DNA of 64,000 nucleotides. Source: JAGWBD01 sp965197455 (GTDB taxonomy: Bacteria > Chloroflexota > Anaerolineae > Aggregatilineales > Phototrophicaceae). Each line of letters begins with the position of its first letter. Within the stretch, counting starts at the first letter, position 1. This document shows positions 26,025 to 34,186 of this stretch, in pieces. Under the pieces are notes generated by a model. That model saw only the letters and a list, made by a program, of their open reading frames with translations. It was not told the origin of the DNA and did no database searches. The position numbers and the translations under genes were made by a program. The stretch covers positions 124,001 through 188,000 of the forward strand of contig OZ240208.1 of assembly GCA_965197455.1 (NCBI GenBank), in the 5' to 3' direction.

Positions 26025-26057
26025 CGCGCTGGACGCATTGCGCCATCGCCGAAGCTA
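26025..26057 (+). repeat. Right copy of 33-bp direct repeat (orphan permease tail) with hairpin
   Basis: The orphan copy encodes the same nine C-terminal permease residues but has no gene in front. It runs into a perfect hairpin (26048-26054 with 26059-26065, loop CTAA) that overlaps its stop codon. The hairpin is absent from the left copy, so this side looks like the original gene end and terminator. Confidence 0.8.
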
Positions 26058-26089
26058 ACTTCGGCTGATTCCAGCCGGCGACAAGCAAA

Positions 26090-26114
26090 TGACCCGGAGG
26101 TTGCCTCCGGGTCA
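26090..26114 (-). terminator. Terminator of the M16 peptidase gene
   Basis: Perfect 11-bp stem (26090-26100 with 26104-26114) and a three-base loop. On the minus strand TTTGCTTGT follows. It lies 64 bases past the M16 stop. Confidence 0.75.
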
Positions 26115-26177
26115 CTGCATTTCATCTACCTGGATTGCTGATGCGCAGCGCGTCGTCCACCCCGCGCCATGCGCGAG

Positions 26178-29039
26178 TTACCCGGACGGTTCCCCGCTCT
26201 CGCCCTCCGGGTCAAGTGCCTCGGGGAAGAGCGTTACCAGCAGATAGGTCTCGTTGCCCAGGGCGATTTCCGCCTGCTCCTGGATGGCCGCGGCACTCAG
26301 GTTCTCCCAAACCGCCGCAGATTCCGTGGTGTAGCCGAAATCGCTCTCAACGCCGGTAATCATCCGGCGCAAGGTCGCCAGCCAGTAGCTGTTCTCCTCA
26401 CGCGCTTCCTGCAGGTTGTTCAGCCGTTGCGCGCGCACGCTCTCGACTTCCTCTTCCGTCGGGCCGTTTTCACGCAGGTCCGCCAGGATGGCGAAGGTTG
26501 CCGCCCGCAGTTCTCCATACTTCTCCGGGTTTGTGAAGAAGACGCTCTGCAGGATGTAGCTGCGATTCGGGATTTCCGAGACCGAAGCGCTGGCGAAGGG
26601 TGAGTAGGTACCACTCAGGTCTTCACGCAAATCCTCGGTCGCGCGCATCTCGACGATGTCGCCCAGCGCGCGCATGTCAGCGGAGTCCTGTTTGTCCCCC
26701 TCGAATGCGCCGCCGTAGGCCAGCAGAAAGATGACCTGTTCTTCAAGGCCGGCGTAGACGTCACGCTCGCGGATTTCATCCGGGAATGGCAGGTCGCGGT
26801 CGATCCACGCTTCCGTCGCGCCGCTTGTGGGGAGGTTGCCCAGGTAGCGTTGGGCCAGCTCACGGACGTCGTCCGGCGCGAAACTGCCGACCAGCGCAAA
26901 CCTGAAGTCGCCCGCTTCCAGCCAGCGGGTGCGCCAGTTGGCGAAGGCGGCTTTAGCATCCAGCGCTTCCACCTCTTCAATGGTGGCGGGCCGGTGGCGC
27001 GGCGAGTCGTCGCCGTAGGTAATCAGTTCGGTGATGGCATCGTTGAGCGTGACGATGGGGTTCAGGTCCCGGTTTTTCAGCGCCTCAATCTGGCGCGCGC
27101 GCGCAGCTTCAAAGGCGCCCTCGTCCAGTTGCGGATCGGTCATGTAGAGGTAGACCAGCTGGAACAGGGACTCCAGTTCGTCATTGTTGGCGAAACCGCC
27201 GACAGTCTCATGCGTGCCGGAGAGGGACAGGCCGGCGCCGACCGAGCGTCCGCTCAGATAGCGCTCCAGCTGATCCTGGCTCACTGCGCCAATGCCGCTT
27301 TGATGTACGACGCCGTTGACGAAGGTGCCGCCCAGGTATTCCTCGTCGCTGAACAGGGAGCTGCCGCCAGGGCTCAGCCCGGCCAGCGCAACCTCGTTTT
27401 CGGCCAGGTCCGTCGGCATCAGCAACAGTCGCACGCCGTTGGCGAAGGTCCACTCGGTGAGCGGCCATTCCGCCTCCTCAATGCTGCGCTCGGCGACGAT
27501 AGCAGCGGCGTCCGGCGCGGTTTCCAGCAAGCTGGCGACCGCTTCCACTTCTTCATAGGCAGCGACCTCACGGCTCGCCCCCAGCGTTGCCTGCAGCTCG
27601 TCTTCGCCCGGCAACACGTCAAGCGCGCGCTCCGGCCCCAGCACGAACAGCACGCGGTCCGCTTCCTGCAGCAGTGAATCCGCCCGTTCGTGCATCGATT
27701 CCAGCGTCAACTGCGGCAGGAATTCTGCCAGCAGTTCCAGCTCCTTCTCGATGCCGGGAGAGATCTCGTTCTCCAGGAAATGACGGCGATATTCGCTGGC
27801 GATGGATTCGTTGGAGCGGAACTCACGCTCGTCGAAAGCGTTGTCATAGCCCTGTTGCATGTCCGCCTTGGCGTCGGCCAGTTCGCCTTCAGTGAAGCCG
27901 TCGCGGCGCACGCGTTCGATTTCGCCCAGCACCGCCGAGAGCGCATCGATCACGCCATCCTCGCTACTGCCGGCGCTGAAGCTGTGGATTTCCACGTTGC
28001 CCAGGGTGCCGCCACCTGAGGCCGAAGCGTACAAAAATGGCGCGTCGGCCTGGCGCTGACGTTCCTGCAGCCGTTCGTTCAGCATGGAATAAAACAGGTT
28101 GTCGCGCAGGTACTCGCGATAGTCGCGGAGGGAGACGAGCCCGCTGCTTTCAATCTTGCGCAGCAGCTGGACGGCGGTGGCGGGAAATTCCGGATCAGTG
28201 ATGATGCCGATGCGCGTGTCAGCATGGGGCTCGACGGCGTATTCCTGCGGCCAGGGCGCGTCAGGCGCGTTGGTCAGGGAGCCGAAGTGCTCGCGGACGC
28301 GCAGCTCCGCGTCGTCCACGTCAATGTCGCCGACGATGACGACGGCCATGAGCTCCGGGCGATACCAGGTTTCGTAGAAGGAGCGTAACTCATCAACCGG
28401 TGCGCCTTCGACAACGCTCATGTCGCCACCGATGACGTCACGCGTGACGTAGCGCGACTCCTCGCCGAAGATGATCGGCCAGGCCTTTTCGTTGATGCGG
28501 CCCGAAGCGTTTTGCTGGCGCTGACGCCATTCCTCGACGACGACGCCGACTTCCTTCTCGACCTCGACCGGGTCAAGTGTGGCGTTGATAGCCCAGTCGA
28601 GCAGCACGTCGTAGGCCGTGTCGTACAAATCAGGATCGGCGGAGTTAATGCTCAGCAGGTAGGCCGTCGCCTCGTGGCTGGTGAAGGCATTGAGGTCGGG
28701 GCCGAATTGCATGCCGTTGACCTCGAAGTAGTCCACCAGCTCGTTGGCCGGGAAGCGCTTGGTGCCATTGAACATCATGTGTTCGAGGAAATGGGCGAGG
28801 CCCAGCTGGGTATCCGTCTCCTGCAGTGCGCCCACGCGCAGCACAAGATGCACCTCGGCGCGTTCGGCCGGTTGTTCGTGGTGCTGGATGTAGAAGGTGA
28901 GGCCGTTATCGAGGACTCCCTGGCGTACGTCCGGGGTCAGGGGCAGCGAGGCTTCCAGGTCGAGCGGCTCCTGGGCGAGCGCGCCCAGGCCGCTGATTGC
29001 GAGCAAGAGGATGAGCAGGGCAAACTTCCGCAGAGTCAA
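26178..29039 (-). CDS. Secreted M16 family zinc peptidase (two-domain, pitrilysin-like)
   Basis: 953 aa with a Sec signal peptide ending GALA and mature start QEPL. The inverted zinc motif HFLEH is at residues 83-87, within LGLAHFLEHMMFNGTKRF, and the third ligand Glu is expected about 75 residues later near EVEKEVGVVVEEW. The second half (from about residue 510, WTFANGVRLLLMPTDLAENEV) is an M16 fold without the zinc motif, so catalytic and inactive halves are joined in one chain as in PqqL/pitrilysin-type enzymes. The start is TTG 29039 behind AGGAG. It probably degrades small peptides outside the cytoplasmic membrane. Single gene between two terminators. Confidence 0.9.
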   Translation of the reverse strand: MTLRKFALLILLLAISGLGALAQEPLDLEASLPLTPDVRQGVLDNGLTFYIQHHEQPAERAEVHLVLRVGALQETDTQLGLAHFLEHMMFNGTKRFPANELVDYFEVNGMQFGPDLNAFTSHEATAYLLSINSADPDLYDTAYDVLLDWAINATLDPVEVEKEVGVVVEEWRQRQQNASGRINEKAWPIIFGEESRYVTRDVIGGDMSVVEGAPVDELRSFYETWYRPELMAVVIVGDIDVDDAELRVREHFGSLTNAPDAPWPQEYAVEPHADTRIGIITDPEFPATAVQLLRKIESSGLVSLRDYREYLRDNLFYSMLNERLQERQRQADAPFLYASASGGGTLGNVEIHSFSAGSSEDGVIDALSAVLGEIERVRRDGFTEGELADAKADMQQGYDNAFDEREFRSNESIASEYRRHFLENEISPGIEKELELLAEFLPQLTLESMHERADSLLQEADRVLFVLGPERALDVLPGEDELQATLGASREVAAYEEVEAVASLLETAPDAAAIVAERSIEEAEWPLTEWTFANGVRLLLMPTDLAENEVALAGLSPGGSSLFSDEEYLGGTFVNGVVHQSGIGAVSQDQLERYLSGRSVGAGLSLSGTHETVGGFANNDELESLFQLVYLYMTDPQLDEGAFEAARARQIEALKNRDLNPIVTLNDAITELITYGDDSPRHRPATIEEVEALDAKAAFANWRTRWLEAGDFRFALVGSFAPDDVRELAQRYLGNLPTSGATEAWIDRDLPFPDEIRERDVYAGLEEQVIFLLAYGGAFEGDKQDSADMRALGDIVEMRATEDLREDLSGTYSPFASASVSEIPNRSYILQSVFFTNPEKYGELRAATFAILADLRENGPTEEEVESVRAQRLNNLQEAREENSYWLATLRRMITGVESDFGYTTESAAVWENLSAAAIQEQAEIALGNETYLLVTLFPEALDPEGESGEPSG

Positions 29040-29188
29040 GATGATCGTCTCCTTGTGTGTGCGTCAGAATTTCCAGGCGACTCTATCATAAGTCAGGCAT
29101 TGTGAATGTGTTGTGAAATGCTGCATGAGAAAATGGAACAGACTGATTCTGAAGGCAGCTGCAGTGATGTCCAAATCTTGCAACACAA

Positions 29189-29217
29189 CGGCCGGAAGCC
29201 AGGTGGGCCTCCGGCCG
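29189..29217 (-). terminator. Terminator of pdxS
   Basis: Twelve-base arms 29189-29200 and 29206-29217 pair with one mismatch around a five-base loop. The minus strand continues TTGTGTTG. It lies 36 bases past the pdxS stop. Confidence 0.65.
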
Positions 29218-29252
29218 CTTGCAGTGTTTTGCGAAGTCCGGGTTGACCGCGC

Positions 29253-30164
<912 letters not shown>

Positions 30165-30251
30165 GCCCCTTTCCTACACTCTTGCCCAGCGTACGAAGGG
30201 CGCCAGGCCATCAGTATGTCCAGTTGAGTCCATTGGACTCCGGCTGCCGCT

Positions 30252-31289
30252 TCAGTCCCGTGGCCGCACGTCAAAAGCGCTGTCATCCCGCTCCCGCTCC
30301 GGATACAGCAGATCCAGCGACTCCTGCTCCAGTTCCCACAGTTCCATCCCGGCGTGTTTGCGCAGCAATCGCAGCAACCGTGGATAGCCGTCCTGTTGCT
30401 CGCTGGCCCAGGCGTGCGAAAAGGCGCCGCTGCGAATGTCTTCCAGCGTCAGGCCCATCAGGGTCGCCAGGCGGTTGTCGTGAAAGCGCTCGAGGCGGCT
30501 GAAAAGGCCATACTGGCTGGTGAGCGTCATGGTGCGCAGGGCGGGGAACAGCCCTTCACGACCGGCGCGACGCAACAGATCTTCCAGCTCGCCGGAGAGG
30601 TAGAGGTCGATGAAGGCGGCCTCGGGAGCATAGCCGTGGTCGATGAGCACCTGGCCGGCGGTCTGAAACGCGTTATGCAGCACGGGCATGACGGCCTGTT
30701 GCATGAACAGGTCGAGCTCGGCCTCATGCGCGAAGCTGATTTCAATGCCGCCGGCGTCAGCGCGCAAGGAACCGATGGCCTTCGCCAGCGCCAGCAAACT
30801 GCGCCAGGCGCGCCCGCTGGCATCCTGATGCACGGCGAGAAAGCTGAAGAAGCCGCGTCCGGCGAGGTAGCGTTCGCGTACTGCCAGGCCAAGGGTGCGT
30901 GGCGCAATCAGCCCCACGTCGACCATCGGCGGCGGCTCAATGAAGCCAAAGGCGATGTTGCTGGCGCTGGCAAAGATGAGCATGTCGCCGCGCGCCAGCC
31001 ACGGCGATATGTCGCGCAGAAAAATGGTATGCATCAGTTCGTCGGGCAGCAGCAGGAAGATGAGGTCGGCGCTGCGCACGAGGTCGGGCAAGGGCACGGG
31101 CCGAAAACCCTCGCGCCTGGCCAGCGCCTGACGCTCGCTGTCGCGTTCGCTGAGGATGACGTCCAGGCCGCTGTCGCGCAGGTTGAGCGCCATGGGGCGC
31201 CCCAGGTTGCCGTAGCCGAGAATGCCTGGCCGGCGTCCGGCAAGGTCGTCCAGGTTGGCGTCTTCCGCGCGAAAGATCTTCTTCAACAT
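30252..31289 (-). CDS. Ketol-acid-reductoisomerase-like protein (IlvC-like, altered active site)
   Basis: 345 aa. The N-terminal Rossmann domain has ILGYGNLGRPMALNLRDSGLDVIL (GYGNLG at 25-30), close to the KARI motif GYGSQGxAxAxNLxDSG. The C-terminal helical part retains FAHEAELDLFMQQAVMPVL and QVLIDHGYAPEAAFIDL, matching KARI ETDLFGEQAVL and LVEAGYxPEVAY. The first metal Asp is kept (D193), but the Glu four positions later is Gln (Q197). It is therefore related to IlvC but probably not a standard branched-chain biosynthetic enzyme. It is the last gene of the DnaB operon, overlapping the GNAT gene by seven bases. Confidence 0.72.
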   Translation of the reverse strand: MLKKIFRAEDANLDDLAGRRPGILGYGNLGRPMALNLRDSGLDVILSERDSERQALARREGFRPVPLPDLVRSADLIFLLLPDELMHTIFLRDISPWLARGDMLIFASASNIAFGFIEPPPMVDVGLIAPRTLGLAVRERYLAGRGFFSFLAVHQDASGRAWRSLLALAKAIGSLRADAGGIEISFAHEAELDLFMQQAVMPVLHNAFQTAGQVLIDHGYAPEAAFIDLYLSGELEDLLRRAGREGLFPALRTMTLTSQYGLFSRLERFHDNRLATLMGLTLEDIRSGAFSHAWASEQQDGYPRLLRLLRKHAGMELWELEQESLDLLYPERERDDSAFDVRPRD

Positions 31290-32161
31290 GCCGCTGCTGC
31301 CTGCTCCAGCGCTTGCGACCAGACCCTGTAATCGTCGCCGTTGCGCCGGAAACCGAAGCGACGATAGAGGCGCAACGCCGCCTGGTTGTGCGCCAGGGTG
31401 TTGACGGTCAGGGAGCTGAGCCTGCGACCGGAAAAACGGCGGATGACATCGACCAGCAACTGCGTGCCCAGTCCCGCGCCCTGGCGCTGTGGCGCGATCC
31501 CGAGCCGCGCCAGGTGCGCGTCCCCCGTGCCTCGCGTCGTAATCTGAAAACCGGCGACGCGCCCTTCTTCTTCAGCGACTGTGAAGCTGGCCGCCCTGCG
31601 CAAGGCCAGACGCAATTCCACATCAGACATCTGCCAGCGTGGCTGAAAGGCGGCTGCATCGAGAATGCGCAAATCCTCCAGGTCGCTGACATACGCCGGA
31701 CGGATGCAGGCTGGCCCCGCGCCGGGCGTAGTCGTGCGCGTGAAGGGCCGGCGCAGGCCGATGACCTCTTCGCCTGGGCGGAAGCCACTGGTCGGCAAAC
31801 AGTCGTGCAACCAGTCCTGCTGGCCACCGAGCAGGTTGACCTGCCACACACCGCGCTGCTGCAGAGACGCGCGCAGCTGCCGCCACATCGTATGAAAGCC
31901 GTCGCCGGCGTCCACGCCGTCCTGCAGGATGCAGACGCAGAGCCAGCTGTTGCCCGAGAGCGGCGGCGTACATGCCAGCAGACCAACGAGTTCCCCGTCA
32001 TGCCACAGCGCGCGCGTCCACTCAGGATGCTCGCGCAGCCAGTAGGCCATGTCGCTCTGGTGCATGCTGGTGGCGACGCGCCCGCTGCTGAAGAGCAGCG
32101 CTTCGATGCGGCCGCGCGTGGCGACCGGCGGCGCCCTGCCGACCCGCTCAATGATGCTCAT
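31283..32161 (-). CDS. GNAT family N-acetyltransferase
   Basis: 292 aa. The C-terminal half is a GNAT domain: CIRPAYVSDLEDLRILDAAAF at its start, then ARLGIAPQRQGAGLGTQLLVDVI, the acetyl-CoA pyrophosphate loop (Q/RxxGxG/A), and NTLAHNQAALRLYRRFGFRRNGD at the end. The N-terminal half (about residues 1-140, with RALWHDGELVGLLAC) resembles a degenerate second GNAT fold. The substrate is not known. The start overlaps the DnaI-like stop by four bases (ATGA), so it belongs to the replication operon. Confidence 0.85.
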   Translation of the reverse strand: MSIIERVGRAPPVATRGRIEALLFSSGRVATSMHQSDMAYWLREHPEWTRALWHDGELVGLLACTPPLSGNSWLCVCILQDGVDAGDGFHTMWRQLRASLQQRGVWQVNLLGGQQDWLHDCLPTSGFRPGEEVIGLRRPFTRTTTPGAGPACIRPAYVSDLEDLRILDAAAFQPRWQMSDVELRLALRRAASFTVAEEEGRVAGFQITTRGTGDAHLARLGIAPQRQGAGLGTQLLVDVIRRFSGRRLSSLTVNTLAHNQAALRLYRRFGFRRNGDDYRVWSQALEQAAAAC

Positions 32162-33474
32162 CGTCGCGGTCTGTAATTCTTGTTGCGCAACGCGTAGGCA
32201 CGTGCTGTGATGGCGAGGATGCGACAGCGACGCAAGTCAAGTAGTCGACTAGCAATTCGTTCGTCTAGGTCCTCGATTTGGCTGGCAGCAGTGAATACGG
32301 TAGGAAGTTGGCCGGTGTAACGATGTTCAATCAACTGGAAAATTTTTTCGCGAACCCAGGGAGTGCCTTGGACTGCAGGCAGATCGTCCAGCACCAAGAA
32401 TGATATGTCCTTTACCTTCTGAAAGCGCTTTTGAAAGGTGAAGGTGGATCCGCTGTCGAAGGAATAACGCAACCAATCCATCAAGTCAGGCACAGTGGTA
32501 AATATGACCTCCTCGCCGAAGTCGGTTCGGGAATTTGCAATGGCGGCAGCAAGGTGTGTCTTGCCACTTCCATAGTTGCCTAGAAGGACCAGCCATCCAG
32601 AAGGCGCCTCAGCGTAGTCACCTGCAAGCCGCAGTACCATTGAGAGGTTCTTTTGCTCGTCTACGCTCGTCCCGCTGCTGATATCGAAATTGTCCAGGCG
32701 CATGTCACGATAGTGGCGAGGGCTCGTGAGCTGTAGCTGTTGAAGCCGATTTGGCGAACGATAGTCAGGGGCAGAGATGCTTGCATAGCGGATGAACTCT
32801 CCCTCGGCGTCGAGCAAGCGGCTGCGAATACGGCCTTCGATGCTGTCGAGGTCGACGTTGGTGGTGATGACGGTGGGCAGGTGCAGGCTGTAACGGTGGT
32901 TGAGCAGCTGAAAAAGTTTTTCACCGGCCCAGGGGCTGGGGTTCTCGGCGCCGAGGTCGTCGAGGATGAGCAGTTGCGCGCTGCGAACGCGCTCGAATTG
33001 TTCATCGTAGCCGACTTCGGAAGAGGGCCCGTAAGTACTGCGCAGATGATCGAGCAGGTCTGGCGCGGTGATGAACAGGACGGCATCGCCCTGCGCCAGA
33101 CGTTCGTTGCCGACCGCGGCCGCGAGGTGGGTCTTACCACTGCCATAAGTGCCGGTCAGGACGAGCCAGCTGTTCGTTGGACTAGTGGCAAAATTACGTG
33201 CACTGTCGCGGGCAAACTGGAGAGACTTATTCCCGCTAACGCTGATGCTAGGGCGTTCAATCACGAAATTGTCGAAATTCTTGTCGGCGAAGGCCTCCAG
33301 ATTGCTCAAGCTTCGCAACTTGGTCTGGCGCTCCTCGTCGCTGGCCGCGCCAAGGTTTGTGCAACGGAAGAGTTTGCCAAAGTCGGGATGGTCGTAGGGC
33401 ACGTCGTGGCTGAGCACGCCCAGGCCGCCGCAGAGCGGCAGCTCGCCACAACGATCGCAGCGATTAGTCTCCAT
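32158..33474 (-). CDS. DnaI/DnaC-like helicase-loader ATPase with two tandem ATPase domains
   Basis: 438 aa from ATG 33474, which overlaps the DnaD-like gene end by 11 bases; the longer frame upstream only reads the antiframe of that gene. The N-terminus has a Cys-rich metal-binding-like region (CDRCGELPLC, later FRC). Domain 1: Walker A GTYGSGKTHLA (108-118), Walker B LLILDDLG (167-174), sensor TTN (204-206). Domain 2: Walker A GNYGSGKTHLA (299-309), Walker B FLVLDDLP (359-366), but the sensor reads TAAS. Bacterial DnaI/DnaC loaders normally have one AAA+ domain. The domain-2 half is lower in GC. Linked to DnaB, so probably its loader. Confidence 0.85.
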   Translation of the reverse strand: METNRCDRCGELPLCGGLGVLSHDVPYDHPDFGKLFRCTNLGAASDEERQTKLRSLSNLEAFADKNFDNFVIERPSISVSGNKSLQFARDSARNFATSPTNSWLVLTGTYGSGKTHLAAAVGNERLAQGDAVLFITAPDLLDHLRSTYGPSSEVGYDEQFERVRSAQLLILDDLGAENPSPWAGEKLFQLLNHRYSLHLPTVITTNVDLDSIEGRIRSRLLDAEGEFIRYASISAPDYRSPNRLQQLQLTSPRHYRDMRLDNFDISSGTSVDEQKNLSMVLRLAGDYAEAPSGWLVLLGNYGSGKTHLAAAIANSRTDFGEEVIFTTVPDLMDWLRYSFDSGSTFTFQKRFQKVKDISFLVLDDLPAVQGTPWVREKIFQLIEHRYTGQLPTVFTAASQIEDLDERIASRLLDLRRCRILAITARAYALRNKNYRPRR

Positions 33475-34186
33475 TGTGACCGCCGATGTACCCGGCATAG
33501 CGTCCGCTGACGAAGCGTTGTCCATCTTCTCCGGCGGCTCGTCCGGCAATTCCACGGTCCCGTCCCTCTTTGTCCCAGCGTTCCAGAATGGCGCGCACAT
33601 AGCGCCAGTTGCGTTTGTTGTGCTGCACGGCCAGCTGCAGGGCTTCCTCCAGCCAGGCATGGGGGAAGCTGGCCTCGGCGTCTTTCAGCTCCTCGGCGAG
33701 CATGGGCGTGATTGTACCCACGTTGGCCTCGTAGAGGCGGAAGAGGCCTGGGCGCTCCGGCATCAGCTCGACCGGGTGCTGCGCGTCGCCGGGCAGCCAC
33801 TCGCCGGCCTCGATGCGCGCGACCGCGTCGCGGCCGGCCGGACTGTTGAGAAAGTAAAGTTGCTGCGCGCGTTCTTCGGCGCCGACGCTCACCGTGACCA
33901 GGCTGCGCCGCTGCAGGGCGCGTTGCAGGGCCTGCTGCAGCGTGTCCACAGGCGACTGGTCGGGCGCGCTGCGCTGCAGGGCGGCCAGCAAATGCTCATC
34001 TGACTGCAACTCCGCTAGGTGCAGGTAGCGAAATGGCGCATCCTTCTGCGCCAGCGCGCGGCAGCAGCAGAGCGTCAGCTGCAGTTCCGCCAGGTCATCG
34101 ATGAGCGGCAGCAGCTCGCTGAAGAAGCTGGCGGGCAGGGGCGTGTGCCGACTCACGCCAGCGCGAAAACCGGGAAAGGTCTGCAT
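33464..34186 (-). CDS. dnaD: DnaD-like replication initiation/primosome protein
   Basis: 240 aa. The C-terminal segment from about residue 147, FRLYEANVGTITPMLAEELKDAEASFPHAWLEEALQLAV, followed by NKRNWRYVRAILERW, is a clear DnaD/DnaB_2 domain with the YxxxIG...W motif. The N-terminal part (PLPASFFSELLPLIDDLAELQLTL) fits the winged-helix DnaD_N domain. In Bacillus, DnaD remodels origin DNA and helps load the helicase through DnaI; the same trio (DnaB helicase, DnaD, DnaI) is contiguous here. The start overlaps the dnaB stop by one base (TGATG). Confidence 0.85.
   Translation of the reverse strand: MQTFPGFRAGVSRHTPLPASFFSELLPLIDDLAELQLTLCCCRALAQKDAPFRYLHLAELQSDEHLLAALQRSAPDQSPVDTLQQALQRALQRRSLVTVSVGAEERAQQLYFLNSPAGRDAVARIEAGEWLPGDAQHPVELMPERPGLFRLYEANVGTITPMLAEELKDAEASFPHAWLEEALQLAVQHNKRNWRYVRAILERWDKEGRDRGIAGRAAGEDGQRFVSGRYAGYIGGHNGD

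Noticed and set aside
24878..26125. Longer 415-residue form of the HSDR_N protein
   Set aside because: The extra 68 residues would be read through the permease-tail repeat and hairpin, and the protein looks complete from the ATG at 25921.
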